The notes under the pieces were generated by a model. That model did no database searches. It was not told the origin of the DNA and was given only the letters and a program-made list of their open reading frames with translations. From the NCBI RefSeq assembly GCF_000185305.1, contig NZ_GL622200.1, positions 931,703-995,702 on the forward strand: DNA of 64,000 nt. Direction: 5' to 3'. Both the position numbers and the translations under genes were made by a program. Below are positions 26,195 to 38,040 of the stretch, piece after piece (positions within the stretch are counted from its first letter, which is position 1; each line of letters starts with the position of its first letter). Source of the stretch: Aggregatibacter segnis ATCC 33393 (GTDB lineage: Bacteria > Pseudomonadota > Gammaproteobacteria > Enterobacterales > Pasteurellaceae).

Positions 26195-26226
26195 AAAAAC
26201 CACCTTCTGTTGAGGGTGGTTTTTTT
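26195..26226 (+). terminator. Terminator after autotransporter 2
   Basis: AAAAACCACC pairs with GGTGGTTTTT around a short loop, with a T tail. Confidence 0.9.
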
Positions 26227-26288
26227 ATTTAATCTCACCTTGAAAAACTGCTAAAATAGCGCCGTTGCTTACTTCTTTGAATCATCCT

Positions 26289-27167
26289 ATGTTATCAAAA
26301 ACCTTGCCTTTATTATTTTTACTACCAACGGTTGCCGTTGCACAATCTTATGTTGTGTATGACTTTACCCACAATAAAATATTGGAAAGTAGCTCACCTC
26401 ATAGCGTGCGTCCCATTGCTTCTGTAACAAAATTAATGACGGCAAATGTGTTTTTGGAACATAACAAAAATGCCCGTTGCACAGCCTCAATTACTGCAGA
26501 AGATGCGGACCACATCAAAGGCACAAGCACAAAATTGCCTAGATACACACCCATTTCTTGCAACGAATTATTGAAAGCGATGTTGGTGCATTCTGATAAT
26601 TATGCTGCACATGCTTTGTCCCGTTCAGCCGGTATGAGCCGTCAACAATTCATAAAAAAAATGAATGATAAGGCGAGAGCGCTTGGTATGACCTCAACTC
26701 ATTTTAGCGACAGTTCAGGTTTATCTAACAGTAATGTGTCCAGCGTGATGGATTTGGTGAAGCTAGCTAAATATTCTTTAAATAACGCGGAAATTAAACG
26801 TCTTTCTAATATCTCTTCCACCTATATCCAAACAGGAAAGCGCAATATTTTTGTGAAGAACACCAATAAACTCGTGCGTGACGAAATGTTTAGTGCGGCT
26901 ATCAATAAAACCGGCTATATCCGCGAATCAGGATACAATTTGGTGTTCGTCAATAAAGTGCCTTGCAATCGAGCCACCATCGGCGTGATAAGCCTCAATA
27001 ATATCTCCTCTGCGTATCGTTCCAGCTTTACCAAAAGCAAATTGGAAAAATACGGTTGTACCGCGTTAAATAGCAAAGTATTGAGAGATTTCGTAGAGGA
27101 TATGCAATATGAAGAAGGCTATGATGAAGAGGGTATGAATGAATTAATCAAAAAAGTTGCAGGTTAA
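26289..27167 (+). CDS. pbpG: D-alanyl-D-alanine endopeptidase PBP7
   Basis: The 292-residue periplasmic enzyme cuts D-Ala-DAP cross-links in peptidoglycan. After a signal peptide (1-18) come the three serine-peptidase S11 motifs: SVTK (Ser45 nucleophile, Lys48), SDN in VHSDNYAAH, and KTG in NKTGYIRESG. E. coli PBP7 is 310 residues. The start chosen is the ATG just before the signal sequence; one 24 bp upstream adds an unlikely MLTSLNHP. The acidic C-terminal tail (YEEGYDEEGMNE) is unusual. It lies before mukF with 133 bp between. Confidence 0.92.
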   Translation: MLSKTLPLLFLLPTVAVAQSYVVYDFTHNKILESSSPHSVRPIASVTKLMTANVFLEHNKNARCTASITAEDADHIKGTSTKLPRYTPISCNELLKAMLVHSDNYAAHALSRSAGMSRQQFIKKMNDKARALGMTSTHFSDSSGLSNSNVSSVMDLVKLAKYSLNNAEIKRLSNISSTYIQTGKRNIFVKNTNKLVRDEMFSAAINKTGYIRESGYNLVFVNKVPCNRATIGVISLNNISSAYRSSFTKSKLEKYGCTALNSKVLRDFVEDMQYEEGYDEEGMNELIKKVAG

Positions 27168-27300
27168 TCTAAAGATAAGTTTTATCCGAAAAACCATTGT
27201 TTTTTTGACCGCACTTTCCATTTTCAAGCTGTTAGAAAAGGCAAATTCCTGTATAATTCCCACAATTTTTTGTTGAAATTAACCTGTTGTGAGATCCCTC

Positions 27301-28623
27301 ATGCTTGACACATCACAAACCATTCCCGAACTGGTCTCCTGGGCGAAAGAACGTGAGTTTTCCTTAAATTTGCCGACAGAGCGTTTGGCATTTTTACTGG
27401 CGATTGCCGTTTATAATAATGAACGTTTTGACGGCGAAATGTTAGAAGCTGATTTAGTCGATATTTTCCGCCACATTTCCACCGCCTTTGAACAATCTCA
27501 AGAAACAATTGCCGTTCGTGCTAATAATGCAATTAATGAACTGGTTAAACAACGTTTTCTTAACCGTTTTAGCAGTGAATTTACCGAAGGTTTAGCGATT
27601 TATCGCTTAACGCCGTTGGGGGTTGGTGTATCCGATTATTACATTCGTCAACGTGAATTTTCTGCCTTACGTCTTTCCGTTCAACTTTCCATTGTTGCTG
27701 ATGAAATCCAACGTGCTTCTGATGCCGCTGAAGAAGACGGCGATGAGCATTATTGGCGTCGTAGTGTTTTTGCACCATTAAAATATTCCGTTGCAGAAAT
27801 TTTTGACAGCATTGACTTGTCACAACGCGTGATGGATGAAAATCAACAAAGCATTAAAGAAGATATCGCCGCCCTGTTAACCAAAGATTGGCAAGCAGCA
27901 ATTTCCAGCTGTGAACAATTATTAGATGAAACCTCCGGCAATTTACGGGAACTCCAAGACACCTTAAATGCGGCCGGTGACAAATTACAGGCGCAATTAT
28001 TACGCATTCAAGATTGTGTGATCGGTCGCCAAGAATTGTATTTTATCGAACAATTAATCATTGATTTGCAAGCTAAGCTAGACCGCATTATCAGTTGGGG
28101 ACAACAAGCTATCGATTTGTGGATCGGCTACGACCGCCACGTGCATAAATTTATCCGTACCGCCATTGATATGGATAAAAATCGCGTCTTTTCCCAACGT
28201 TTACGCAATTCTATTCATCATTATTTCGACAACCCTTGGTTCTTGTGGACAGCGCAAGCAGAGCGTTTAGTTGATTTGCGCGATGAGGAATTAGCACTAC
28301 GCGAAGAAGATGCCTTGGGCGAATTGCCGGAAGAATTACAATTTGAATCTTTAGCCGATATTCGCGAAAAAATCGTCGAACACATGCAAGGCTTATTAAT
28401 TGATTACCGCGAACAAAATCGTCCGATTAATTTAAGTTTAGTGTTGAAGCAACAATTAGAAAATTATCCATTGATACAACATTTTGATGTAGCGCGAATT
28501 ATCGTGGATCAGGCTGTGCGTTTAGGTATTGCAGGCGATGACTTGGCAGGTATCTATCCGCATTGGACAGAAATTAACGATTACGGCGCAGAAGTTCAGG
28601 CGCATATCATTGATAAATATTAA
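27301..28623 (+). CDS. mukF: Chromosome partition protein MukF
   Basis: The 440-residue kleisin of the MukBEF condensin joins MukB heads and binds MukE. The chosen ATG gives [17 protein letters not shown] and exactly the E. coli length of 440; an ATG four codons earlier is less likely. The N-terminal winged-helix region ([16 protein letters not shown]) and the long central helices are typical. mukF, mukE and mukB are in the usual order, with a 93-bp gap holding a USS between mukF and mukE. Confidence 0.96.
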   Translation: MLDTSQTIPELVSWAKEREFSLNLPTERLAFLLAIAVYNNERFDGEMLEADLVDIFRHISTAFEQSQETIAVRANNAINELVKQRFLNRFSSEFTEGLAIYRLTPLGVGVSDYYIRQREFSALRLSVQLSIVADEIQRASDAAEEDGDEHYWRRSVFAPLKYSVAEIFDSIDLSQRVMDENQQSIKEDIAALLTKDWQAAISSCEQLLDETSGNLRELQDTLNAAGDKLQAQLLRIQDCVIGRQELYFIEQLIIDLQAKLDRIISWGQQAIDLWIGYDRHVHKFIRTAIDMDKNRVFSQRLRNSIHHYFDNPWFLWTAQAERLVDLRDEELALREEDALGELPEELQFESLADIREKIVEHMQGLLIDYREQNRPINLSLVLKQQLENYPLIQHFDVARIIVDQAVRLGIAGDDLAGIYPHWTEINDYGAEVQAHIIDKY

Positions 28624-28716
28624 AAGTGCGGTCGAAAATCCACGCGTTTTTTGAGTCGTATTTCGCTATCGCACGAATAAGACAATAACAGAGCAATTCA
28701 GTTAGAGAAAAAAATA

Positions 28717-29457
28717 ATGACAGACAACCTTCAAGATGTAATTTCACCGAAATTGGCAGCTGCCATTGCCAACCCGTTATTTCCTGCTGTGGACAGCCAG
28801 TTGCGTTCCGGTAAACATATCGGCACAGAACATTTAGATAACCACGCTTTTTTACTTGATTTTCAAACGGAACTGGATCTGTTCTATCGTCGCTATAACG
28901 TCGAACTGATTCGTGCGCCGGAAGGTTTTTTCTATTTACGCCCGAAAGCGACAACACTCATTGCCCGTTCTGTGTTAACTGAATTGGAAATGTTAGTGGG
29001 TAAGGTGTTGTGTTATTTGTATTTAAGCCCGGAGCGACTAGCTCAACAAGGTATTTTTAGTACTCAGGAAGTGTATGACGAATTGCTGAATTTAGCGGAT
29101 GAAGGCAAGTTACTGAAAGCGGTGAATCAACGTTCCAGTGGTTCCGATTTGGATAAACAAAAATTAGCAGAAAAAGTGCGTGCGGCAATCGGTCGTTTGC
29201 GCCGTTTAGGCATGATTTATACCGTAGGTGAACCGAATAGTGGCAAGTTTACCATTTCTGAATCGGTATTCCGTTTCGGCGCAGAAGTGCGTGCCGGTGA
29301 TGATCCGATTGAAGCACAATTACGCTTAATTCGCGATGGTGAAGCGGCAACGCCACAATCTTTACAAGCTGAAAAAGCAGCATTACAACGCGATACAGAA
29401 AGCACTGAAAACGATACTGACGTTGAAGACGAATTCGTAGAAGAGGAACAAGAATAA
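28717..29457 (+). CDS. mukE: Chromosome partition protein MukE
   Basis: The 246-residue winged-helix protein binds MukF in the MukBEF complex. Family features are [22 protein letters not shown] near the N terminus (two motifs joined) and [15 protein letters not shown] near residue 65. The C terminus is strongly acidic. Its stop overlaps the mukB start by one base (TAATG), giving coupled translation. Confidence 0.96.
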   Translation: MTDNLQDVISPKLAAAIANPLFPAVDSQLRSGKHIGTEHLDNHAFLLDFQTELDLFYRRYNVELIRAPEGFFYLRPKATTLIARSVLTELEMLVGKVLCYLYLSPERLAQQGIFSTQEVYDELLNLADEGKLLKAVNQRSSGSDLDKQKLAEKVRAAIGRLRRLGMIYTVGEPNSGKFTISESVFRFGAEVRAGDDPIEAQLRLIRDGEAATPQSLQAEKAALQRDTESTENDTDVEDEFVEEEQE

Positions 29458-32400
29458 TGACTGAAGAATTATCTCTGGAAAATGAAGTAATGGATATTGC
29501 ATCCTCTGATGTAGCGCCGGTCATCTTTAATCAAAACAGTGGGGTAGAACGCGGTAAGTTCCGTTCTTTAACGCTCATCAACTGGAACGGTTTCTTTGCC
29601 CGTACCTTTGATTTAGACGAATTGGTGACCACACTTTCAGGTGGTAACGGTGCCGGTAAATCTACGACCATGGCCGGATTTGTGACAGCGTTGATTCCGG
29701 ACTTAACCTTATTGCACTTCCGTAACACCACGGAAGCCGGTGCCACAAGCGGTTCGCGTGATAAAGGTTTGCACGGTAAATTGCGTCCGGGCGTGTGTTA
29801 CGCGGCGTTGGATACCATCAACTCCCGTCATCAACGGATTATTGCGGGTGTACGTCTGCAGCAAGTGGCAGGCCGTGATAAAAAAGTGGATTTAAAAACC
29901 TTTTCTATTCAAGGCGTAGAATTGTCTGTCAATCCGACCGCACTTTTCACCGAAACCATTAACGAACGTCAAGCGCGCGTACTGACCTTAAATGAACTAA
30001 AAGACAAAGTTGAGCAGGGCGGCGCGCAATTTAAACAATATCATTCCATCACAGATTACCATGGCATGATGTTTGATTTGGGGATTATTCCAAAACGCTT
30101 ACGTTCTTCTTCCGACCGCAGCAAATTCTATAAACTTATCGAAGCCTCTTTATACGGCGGTATTTCCAGTGCCATTACCCGTTCCTTGCGTGATTACTTA
30201 TTGCCGGAAAATCTTGGTGTGAAAAAAGCCTTCCAAGACATGGAAAGCGCTTTGCGTGAAAACCGCATGACGTTGGAAGCGATTAAAGTCACCCAAGCGG
30301 ATCGCGATTTATTTAAACATTTAATCACCGAATCGACTAATTATGTGGCGGCGGATTATATGCGAAATGCCAACGAGCGTCGTGGCAACATTGAAACCGC
30401 ATTAAATTTCCGTCAGGAGTGGTATAAAGCCAAGTCTGAACAGAATTTATCACAACATCGTTTAGTTGAATTAAGCCGTGAAGCCGCTGAGTTAGCCGAA
30501 AGTGAAAGAATCCTGGAAGTGGATCACCAAAGTGCGCTTGATCACCTGAATTTGGTGTTAAATGCGTTACGTCATCAGGAAAAAATCTCTCGTTATCAAG
30601 AAGATGTCAGTGAACTGACCGAACGCTTGGAAGAGCAGAAAATGGTGGTTGAAACTGCTAACGAGCAACTGGAAGAAAGTCAGGCGCAATTTGAACAAAC
30701 AGAACAAGAAGTTGACAACTTGCGTTCCCAATTAGCAGATTATCAGCAAGCGCTTGATGCACAACAAACCCGTGCATTGCAATATCAGCAAGCCATTCAA
30801 GCCTTAGAAAAAGCCAAGACGTTGTGTGGATTAGCCGATTTATCGGTAAAAAACGTGGAGGCATATCACGAAGAATTTGAAGCGCAAGCGGAAGTGTTGA
30901 CAGATAACGTGCTTGAACTAGAGCAAAAAATGTCTATTTCCGAGGCGGCGAAAACGCAATTTGATAAAGCCTATCAGTTGGTTTGTAAAATTGCTGGAGA
31001 AGTGCCTCGTTCTGCCGCATGGGAAAGTGCAAAAGAATTATTACGCGAATATCCGACACAAAAACTCCAAGCACAACAAACGCCGCAATTGCATGCTAAG
31101 TTACATGAGTTAGAGCAGCGCTTAAATCAACAACAAAGTGCGGTGAGATTATTAAATGATTTTAATCAACGTGCGAATCAAAGCTTAGAAACGGCGGATG
31201 AATTAGAAGCGTTTTATGGCGATCAAGAAGTCTTAATTGAGGATTTATCTGCCGAACTTTCTGATTTAGTTGAGCAACGTTCAACGCTACGTCAAAAACG
31301 TGAAAACTTAACCGCACTTTATGATGAAAACGCACGTAAAGCGCCGGCTTGGTTAACCGCTCAAGCGGCATTGGAACGCTTGCAGGAGCAGAGTGGAGAA
31401 GAATTCGCAGACAGTCAGGATGTGATGAATTTCATGCAATCACAGCTGACCAAAGAGCGCGAATTGACCATGGAGCGCGACCAGCTGGAACTTCAACGTC
31501 AGCAATTAGACGAGCAAATTAGCCGTTTAAGTCAGCCGGATGGTTCGGAAGATGCCCGTTTGAATGTGCTGGCAGAACGTTTCGGTGGCGTGTTGCTGTC
31601 TGAATTATACGATGATGTGCCGATCGAAGACGCGCCTTATTTCTCCGCCTTATACGGCCCGGCACGCCACGCTATTGTGGTGCGTGATTTGAATGCGGTG
31701 AAAGAGCAACTCGCTAATTTGGAAGATTGCCCGGAAGATTTGTATTTAATCGAGGGCGATCCGGCAGCATTTGACGACAGCGTACTTTCCGCGCAAGAGT
31801 TAGAGCTTGGTGTAGTTGTTCAGGTGTCCGATCGTGAATTGCGTTATTCCAAATTCCCTGAAATTCCGTTATTCGGCCGTGCGGCTCGTGAAAAACATTT
31901 AGAAGAATTACAGGCTAAACGTGAAGAAGTGGCGGAGCAGTACGCACAACGTGCTTTTGATGTGCAAAAATGCCAGCGTTTACATGAGCATTTTAGCCAG
32001 TTTGTTGGTCTGCATTTAGCCTTGGCATTCCAAGCCAATCCAGAACAAGTGATGGCGAAGACCAATCAACAACGCAATGAAATTGAGCGCGAGCTTAATC
32101 AATTGGTGATCGGCGAGCAACAAATTCGTCTTCGTTTAGATGAGGCGAAAGAAAGAATGCAGTTGTTGAATAAATTAATTCCGCAATTGCCATTATTGGC
32201 TGATGATAGCTTAACTGATCGCATTGAAGAATGCCGTGAGCAATTAGATTTGGCAGAGCAGGATGAATTATTTATCCGTCAGCACGGAGTCACGTTGTCA
32301 CAATTAGAACCGATTGCTAACACGTTACAAAGCGACCCAGAAAATTACGAGCACTTAAAAGCCGATTATGAACAAGCCATTCAGCTACAAAAACAAGTGC

Positions 32401-33950
32401 AACAAAAAGTCTTTGCCTTGGCGGATGTGGTGCAACGCAAAGCGCATTTCAATTATGCGGAAAGCGTACAAACGGAAACCTCTGAATTAAATGAACAGTT
32501 ACGCGCGCGTTTAGAACAAATGCAGCAACAACGTGAAATTCAGCGCGAACAATTACGTCAAGTTCAAGCGCAATATGCTCAGTACAATCAAGTGTTGATT
32601 CAATTGCAAAGTTCTTTCAACAGTAAAAATCAAATGTTGCAGGAATTGATGCAAGAAATTGGTGAATTGGGTGTGCGTGCTGATGAAGGAGCGGAAGAAC
32701 GTGCCAAAATTCGTCGTGACGAGTTATATCAACAACTTTCTACTAATCGCCAACGCCGTTCTTATATTGAAAAACAACTCACCCTTATTGAAAGCGAAGC
32801 GGAAAATCTGACTCGTCGTATTCGTAAAGCAGAACGTGATTATAAAACCCAGCGTGAGTTGGTGACGGCGGCGAAAATGAGTTGGTGTGTGGTGCTTCGT
32901 TTATCCCGTAATTCTGATGTAGAAAAACGTTTAAATCGTCGTGAATTGGCCTATTTATCCGCAGATGAATTGCGTTCCATGTCGGATAAAGCGTTAGGTG
33001 CGTTGCGTACAGCAGTTGCTGACAACGAATATCTGCGTGATGCCTTACGCTTGTCGGAAGATAGCCGTAAACCGGAAAATAAAGTGCGGTTCTTTATCGC
33101 CGTATATCAACATCTGCGCGAACGTATTCGTCAGGATATTCTGAAAACCGATGACCCGATTGATGCAATTGAACAAATGGAAATCGAGCTTTCCCGCTTA
33201 ACGGAAGAATTGACCGGCCGTGAACAAAAATTGGCGATCAGTTCTGAAAGTGTGGCGAATATCATGCGTAAAACCATTCAACGTGAACAAAATCGCATTC
33301 GTATGCTAAACCAAGGCCTACAAAATATCGCCTTTGGTCAGGTGAAATCAGTGCGTTTAGTGGTGAATATTCGTGATACGCATGCCATGTTGTTGGATGC
33401 GTTATCCGGTAATCAGTCGGATTATCAAGATCTGTTCAGCGACAACCGCATGACTTTCTCCGAGGCCATTGCGAAGCTATATCAACGTCTCAACCCGCAT
33501 ATCGATGTAGGGCAACGCACTGCGCAAACTATCGGTGAAGAGTTATTGGATTATCGTAATTATCTTGACTTAGAAGTGGAAGTTTATCGTGGCGCAGATG
33601 GCTGGTTGCGCGCAGAAAGCGGCGCATTATCCACCGGGGAAGCTATTGGTACCGGTATGTCCATCCTCTTAATGGTGGTACAAAGCTGGGAAGAAGAAAG
33701 CCGTCGTATTCGCGGCAAAGACATCGTGCCGTGCCGTTTATTATTCCTAGATGAAGCGGCGCGTTTGGATGCGAAATCCATTTCTACTTTGTTTGAGCTA
33801 TGCGAACGCCTAGATATGCAACTACTGATTGCTGCACCGGAAAACATTAGCCCGGAAAAAGGCACCACCTATAAACTGGTGCGTAAAATCTCCGGTAATC
33901 ACGAACACGTTCATGTGGTCGGATTACGCGGATTCGGAGCAACAGAGTAG
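29457..33950 (+). CDS. mukB: Chromosome partition protein MukB
   Basis: The 1497-residue SMC-like ATPase compacts and segregates the chromosome. The Walker A motif GGNGAGKST lies near residue 62-70. Two very long coiled coils, rich in Gln, Glu and Leu, are split by a hinge near residues 690-790. The C-terminal head has the signature [15 protein letters not shown] and the Walker [13 protein letters not shown]. coli MukB is 1486 residues. It ends the mukFEB operon before a USS-type terminator. Confidence 0.98.
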   Translation: MTEELSLENEVMDIASSDVAPVIFNQNSGVERGKFRSLTLINWNGFFARTFDLDELVTTLSGGNGAGKSTTMAGFVTALIPDLTLLHFRNTTEAGATSGSRDKGLHGKLRPGVCYAALDTINSRHQRIIAGVRLQQVAGRDKKVDLKTFSIQGVELSVNPTALFTETINERQARVLTLNELKDKVEQGGAQFKQYHSITDYHGMMFDLGIIPKRLRSSSDRSKFYKLIEASLYGGISSAITRSLRDYLLPENLGVKKAFQDMESALRENRMTLEAIKVTQADRDLFKHLITESTNYVAADYMRNANERRGNIETALNFRQEWYKAKSEQNLSQHRLVELSREAAELAESERILEVDHQSALDHLNLVLNALRHQEKISRYQEDVSELTERLEEQKMVVETANEQLEESQAQFEQTEQEVDNLRSQLADYQQALDAQQTRALQYQQAIQALEKAKTLCGLADLSVKNVEAYHEEFEAQAEVLTDNVLELEQKMSISEAAKTQFDKAYQLVCKIAGEVPRSAAWESAKELLREYPTQKLQAQQTPQLHAKLHELEQRLNQQQSAVRLLNDFNQRANQSLETADELEAFYGDQEVLIEDLSAELSDLVEQRSTLRQKRENLTALYDENARKAPAWLTAQAALERLQEQSGEEFADSQDVMNFMQSQLTKERELTMERDQLELQRQQLDEQISRLSQPDGSEDARLNVLAERFGGVLLSELYDDVPIEDAPYFSALYGPARHAIVVRDLNAVKEQLANLEDCPEDLYLIEGDPAAFDDSVLSAQELELGVVVQVSDRELRYSKFPEIPLFGRAAREKHLEELQAKREEVAEQYAQRAFDVQKCQRLHEHFSQFVGLHLALAFQANPEQVMAKTNQQRNEIERELNQLVIGEQQIRLRLDEAKERMQLLNKLIPQLPLLADDSLTDRIEECREQLDLAEQDELFIRQHGVTLSQLEPIANTLQSDPENYEHLKADYEQAIQLQKQVQQKVFALADVVQRKAHFNYAESVQTETSELNEQLRARLEQMQQQREIQREQLRQVQAQYAQYNQVLIQLQSSFNSKNQMLQELMQEIGELGVRADEGAEERAKIRRDELYQQLSTNRQRRSYIEKQLTLIESEAENLTRRIRKAERDYKTQRELVTAAKMSWCVVLRLSRNSDVEKRLNRRELAYLSADELRSMSDKALGALRTAVADNEYLRDALRLSEDSRKPENKVRFFIAVYQHLRERIRQDILKTDDPIDAIEQMEIELSRLTEELTGREQKLAISSESVANIMRKTIQREQNRIRMLNQGLQNIAFGQVKSVRLVVNIRDTHAMLLDALSGNQSDYQDLFSDNRMTFSEAIAKLYQRLNPHIDVGQRTAQTIGEELLDYRNYLDLEVEVYRGADGWLRAESGALSTGEAIGTGMSILLMVVQSWEEESRRIRGKDIVPCRLLFLDEAARLDAKSISTLFELCERLDMQLLIAAPENISPEKGTTYKLVRKISGNHEHVHVVGLRGFGATE

Positions 33951-33960
33951 TTTAATAAAT

Positions 33961-34010
33961 AAAAAGTGCGGTTAAAAAATGAAGTGTTTTTTGACCGCAT
34001 TTTTTGTTAA
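33961..34010 (+). terminator. USS-type terminator after mukB
   Basis: A long imperfect stem pairs AAAAAGTGCGGTTAAAAAA with its near-complement ending in T6. The right arm carries a decayed USS (ACCGCATTT), so the structure has been kept while the uptake motif has not. Confidence 0.8.
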
Positions 34011-34019
34011 GGAATAAAT

Positions 34020-34916
34020 ATGCAAACATATAAAGAAATGATGTTTCCTATTTTAAGATTATTTTCTGATCGGAAAGAATACTCTCGTAGTGATGTATAT
34101 CAATTCATAGTAAAGTACTTTTCTTTAACCGAACAACAAATAAGTGAACGAATAAAATCAGGACAAGCACTTTATAAAAATAGAGTAGATTGGGCAATTA
34201 CCTATTTATCTACACTAAATAATATACCTGAAAGACAGAAACTTTTATTGAGAATATCCCGTGGCATTTATCAAATAACAGAATTGGGGTTTTCAATTGC
34301 TAAGGATGAGAAACTATTTGAGAATTGGTATCAGGAAGTACATGGTAAAGAAAGTAAGTCTAAGCCAAAGGATAAAAAGGATGCTAAATCCACATCTCAA
34401 GAAAAAACACCTAATGAAAGAATTGATGATATCTACCTTGAACTAACAGCAGCATTAAAAAGTAATTTATTAGACGAAATCGCAAATAAAGATCCTAGAT
34501 TTTTTGAAAATTTAGTTTTGCAATTGCTAAACAAAATGGGATATGGAACTAGCAATTATACATCTTTAACAGCTAAAGGGGCTGATGAAGGAATCGATGG
34601 AATTATTAGTGAAGATGAGCTCGGTTTAAGTAAAATTTATATTCAAGCAAAACGCTGGAAAGATAATGTTTCACGACCTGAAATACAAAAATTTGTAGGT
34701 GCAATCTCTGATAAACCTACACAAAAAGCAGTTTTTATTACAACATCTGATTTCTCGAAAGAAGCTATTAATTATGCAAAGAACATACAGAATTTAGTCA
34801 TTATACTAATCAATGGTGATCAATTGTGTAATCTAATGGTTAAACATAAAGTTGGCGTTTATGTGAAACAAACTATTGAGCTTTGTGAAATTGATCGTGA
34901 TTTTTTTGAAGAATAA
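34020..34916 (+). CDS. mrr: Mrr-type methyl-directed restriction endonuclease
   Basis: The 298-residue protein is close to E. coli Mrr (304) in size and layout. An N-terminal winged-helix domain (residues 1-95) leads through a Lys/Ser-rich linker (110-135) to the Mrr catalytic domain: FFENLVLQLLNKMGYG (158-173), GIDGIISEDELGLSKIYIQAKRW (190-215, split motif), with the catalytic Asp of GIDG and the QAK lysine present. Type IV enzymes of this class cut modified DNA. Its AT-rich codon use differs from mukB and sbcB on either side, and it sits between housekeeping genes, so acquisition by transfer is likely. Confidence 0.88.
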   Translation: MQTYKEMMFPILRLFSDRKEYSRSDVYQFIVKYFSLTEQQISERIKSGQALYKNRVDWAITYLSTLNNIPERQKLLLRISRGIYQITELGFSIAKDEKLFENWYQEVHGKESKSKPKDKKDAKSTSQEKTPNERIDDIYLELTAALKSNLLDEIANKDPRFFENLVLQLLNKMGYGTSNYTSLTAKGADEGIDGIISEDELGLSKIYIQAKRWKDNVSRPEIQKFVGAISDKPTQKAVFITTSDFSKEAINYAKNIQNLVIILINGDQLCNLMVKHKVGVYVKQTIELCEIDRDFFEE

Positions 34917-34936
34917 TTTAATAAGGAAAATTAGCT

Positions 34937-35809
34937 ATGCACAATCTCATTATCGCCGTTCTCTGTAGTGTTGCGGTGTCTGTATTATTAAAAGTTGCTC
35001 GTAAACGCAATATCGTTATTCAGCAAGCTATTGCCTTTAACTATATTGTGGCGTTGTCACTTAGTTGGTTTTTATTAAAACCGGATTTCAAAGGGCTTGA
35101 ATTTACTGACTTTATCGCACAAAGCGAAAATACGCCGATTTTCTTAGCATTGGGTATTTTATTACCAAGCGTGTTTATTATTATGTCCAAAGCCGTGGAA
35201 TTTGCCGGAATTGTACGTTCTGATGCGGCGCAACGCCTATCATTATTTTTACCCATTCTCGCTGCGTTTTTAATCTTTCACGAAACCTTAAGCCAATCAA
35301 AAGCAATTGGTATTGTGTTGGCATTTGTCGGGTTGTTTTGTCTTTTAAGTAAACCTAATCAACAAAGTGCGGTCGATTTTCGAGGTATTTTGGGCTTAGT
35401 CGGTGTGTGGTTTGGCTATGGCATCATCGATATTTTGTTTAAACAAATAGCAAAAAGCGGGGGCATCTTCCCAACGACGCTATTCATTGCGTTTTCCTTG
35501 GCTGCCTGCATTATGTTTATTTACTTGTTATTCAAACGAACTCAATGGAATGTCGCAAGTTTTGTGGGCGGCATTATTTTAGGGGTGCTAAATTTCTTCA
35601 ATATTCTGTTTTATATTAAAGCTCACCAGAGTTTTGGCTCGAATCCGACATTAGTTTTTGCCGGCATGAACATTGGAGTGATTTGTTTAGGTACGATTAC
35701 CGGCGCATTAATTTTTAAAGAAAAAATCAGCAAAGTTAACTGGTTAGGCATTGTATTCAGCTTGTGTGCAATTTTCTGTTTGTATTATCTAGATAAACTC
35801 TTGGCTTAA
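34937..35809 (+). CDS. EamA/DMT-superfamily permease
   Basis: The 290-residue inner-membrane protein has ten hydrophobic segments arranged as two five-helix halves, the drug/metabolite transporter layout. The start follows AAGGA closely. It begins 20 bp after mrr and ends 11 bp before sbcB. Substrate cannot be told from sequence. A USS core is embedded near codon 145, so it belongs to the resident genome, unlike its mrr neighbour. Confidence 0.85.
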   Translation: MHNLIIAVLCSVAVSVLLKVARKRNIVIQQAIAFNYIVALSLSWFLLKPDFKGLEFTDFIAQSENTPIFLALGILLPSVFIIMSKAVEFAGIVRSDAAQRLSLFLPILAAFLIFHETLSQSKAIGIVLAFVGLFCLLSKPNQQSAVDFRGILGLVGVWFGYGIIDILFKQIAKSGGIFPTTLFIAFSLAACIMFIYLLFKRTQWNVASFVGGIILGVLNFFNILFYIKAHQSFGSNPTLVFAGMNIGVICLGTITGALIFKEKISKVNWLGIVFSLCAIFCLYYLDKLLA

Positions 35810-35820
35810 ATTTGAGAAAA

Positions 35821-37248
35821 ATGATGGCAAAAAACGATTTCAGCTTTTTTATTTATGACTATGAAAGTTTTGGTGTCAATCCGGCAACCGATCGCCCGGC
35901 GCAATTTGGGGGTATTCGTACAGATGCCGATTTTAATATTATCGGCGAGCCCGTTGTGTTGTATTGCAAGCAAACCAACGATTATTTACCCGCGCCGGAA
36001 GCGGTGTTAGTGACAGGCATTACCCCACAGGAGTGTAATGAAAAAGGCCTACCGGAACCGGATTTTGCCGCTCGAATTTTACAGGAATTCAGCCAACCAA
36101 ATACCTGTGTTATGGGCTTTAATAATATTCGTTATGACGATGAAATGACACGCTATACCTTTTATCGTAATTTTATTGATCCTTATGAATATAGCTGGAA
36201 AAACGGTAATTCCCGTTGGGATTTATTGGATTTAGTGCGTGCGTGTTATGCCTTGCGTCCCAATGGCATTGAGTGGCCTTTGGATGATGACGGCATGCCG
36301 AGTTTTCATTTGGAAAAACTGACGAAAGCAAATGGGATAGAGCATACCAATGCGCATGACGCCATGTCCGATGTGTATGCTACTATCGAAATGGCAAAAT
36401 TAATTAAGCAAAAACAGCCGAAGTTATTTCAATATTTCTTTGAAAATCGTGGAAAAAAAGAGATTGAAAAACTCATTAATACCGCAGAAATGACGCCGTT
36501 AGTTCATGTGTCGGGAATGTTAGGAAATTACCGCGGGAATACGACATTAATTGCCCCTTTAGCTTGGCACCCAACAAATAAAAATGCGGTCATAGTGTGT
36601 GATTTAACGGCCAACATTGATGACCTACTGACAAAATCGGCAGAGGAGTTACGTGAAAATCTTTATACGAAGAAAGAAACGTTATTAGAGGCCGGTGTGC
36701 TTCCTGTTCCGTTAAAGCTCATTCATATCAATAAATGCTCCATTCTAGCACCGGAAAAAACCTTATTACCGCAAAACGCTGAACGTTTAGGGATTAATCG
36801 AGCGTTATGCGAGAAAAATCAACAGCGTTTGTTGGCATCTAAGGATGTTCGTCAAAAAGTCATGGATATTTTTCAGCAAGATCGCGAGTTTGAAGCATCT
36901 GATAATGTTGAAACTGAACTTTATAATGGCTTTTTTAGTGATGCAGATAAAAACAATATGGCGATTTTACGCACTTTGGAGCCCGAAAAGCTCGCTGAAC
37001 ATAATCTGAGTTTTCAAGACCCAAGAATCCCTCAATTGTTGTTTCATTATCGTGCGAGACATTTTTATCGCACATTAAACCGAGCTGAACAAATTAAATG
37101 GCAAAAATATCGCCGGAAAAAATTAGAAGCCGAAGTTTTGAGATTTGAGCAAAGCCTTCAAGAATTAGCTACACAAAATGAGAACGATGAAGAAAAACTG
37201 ACTTTATTACAAAAAGTTTATGAATATGGCAATAAGATAATTGATTAG
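35821..37248 (+). CDS. sbcB: Exodeoxyribonuclease I
   Basis: The 475-residue 3'-5' single-strand DNA exonuclease acts in mismatch repair and recombination. DEDDh motifs are seen: DYESFG (residues 13-18), NIRYDDEMTRY near 108, and NAHDAMSDVYATIEMAKL near 180. E. coli SbcB is 475 residues. Two ATG codons stand in a row (35821 and 35824); either can start. A TTG further up is less likely. The last third is typical of the family's SH3-like and helical extension. An intrinsic terminator follows at 37326. Confidence 0.95.
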   Translation: MMAKNDFSFFIYDYESFGVNPATDRPAQFGGIRTDADFNIIGEPVVLYCKQTNDYLPAPEAVLVTGITPQECNEKGLPEPDFAARILQEFSQPNTCVMGFNNIRYDDEMTRYTFYRNFIDPYEYSWKNGNSRWDLLDLVRACYALRPNGIEWPLDDDGMPSFHLEKLTKANGIEHTNAHDAMSDVYATIEMAKLIKQKQPKLFQYFFENRGKKEIEKLINTAEMTPLVHVSGMLGNYRGNTTLIAPLAWHPTNKNAVIVCDLTANIDDLLTKSAEELRENLYTKKETLLEAGVLPVPLKLIHINKCSILAPEKTLLPQNAERLGINRALCEKNQQRLLASKDVRQKVMDIFQQDREFEASDNVETELYNGFFSDADKNNMAILRTLEPEKLAEHNLSFQDPRIPQLLFHYRARHFYRTLNRAEQIKWQKYRRKKLEAEVLRFEQSLQELATQNENDEEKLTLLQKVYEYGNKIID

Positions 37249-37325
37249 AAAGTGCGGTCAAATTTTTTAATGTTTTTTCAATAGAAGAAAAGAGACAACG
37301 TCACTAAATATTAAATAATGAAAAT

Positions 37326-37357
37326 ACGCTGGATGAAAATTCAGCGTGTTTTTTATT
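37326..37357 (+). terminator. Terminator after sbcB
   Basis: ACGCTGGA and TTCAGCGT pair in 7 of 8 positions over a 6-base loop and are followed by a run of T. Confidence 0.8.
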
Positions 37358-38040
37358 TATGTATTTTGAAAATCTGGCAAAATACCCCCTGAGAAAAACT
37401 CTAGATTTCACGTAGCGCAATCTATCCCTAAATTTCATCCCTTTCATAAAAATTACTTTCCAATAAAGTAAGGCGTAAAAACGAAGGAATACAGAAAAAA
37501 ATAGGAAATATACTATGATTTTCCGACTCTTACTTTTGGTTGAATAAATATTTACATTTCAAACTTAAAGTCCATAACTTCATTTTTATATTTGTTACAT
37601 ATCATGCAAAAATCAGTTTTCATCTAGTTTTACTAGTAAGAGTGACTTGTGTATAAGTCTGTGATCTTGTTAATCCGTAGCTTTCACTTACCCCATAACC
37701 AATTTCTTATAATGTATATTATGTTAAATAATAAATAATATTTGTCACATTCAGATATTAAAGATAACCTACTTTGAAGCTATATCGCTTTGATTCGTAA
37801 TTCTATAAAAAACATTAAATTTTCATGTTTTTTATTTATCCAGTATTTTGGATTTAATAAGTGAGAGAAAAAAACTTTGGAAATCTATGATTCTCTTTCC
37901 AACACCTCATCATTTCTCTAGAGAATTTGAGCAAAGGCGATATTGATAACTCATTTCATTAAATGTAACCAAATGAGAATGATTTTATTTATAAAACCCT
38001 TTTAAATTAATGGGTTACACTAAAAATCAATAAAATAAAA
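37358..38040. other. Long AT-rich gap before the ferritin genes
   Basis: About 680 bases have no supported reading frame on either strand. Features visible: a 12-bp palindrome TTCTCTAGAGAA (37914-37925); an inverted repeat TGTAACC (37964-37970) and GGTTACA (38013-38019); and a Fur-like element in between. No USS occurs in it, although USS are frequent elsewhere. It could hold a small RNA or be the remains of a lost gene. Confidence 0.6.
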
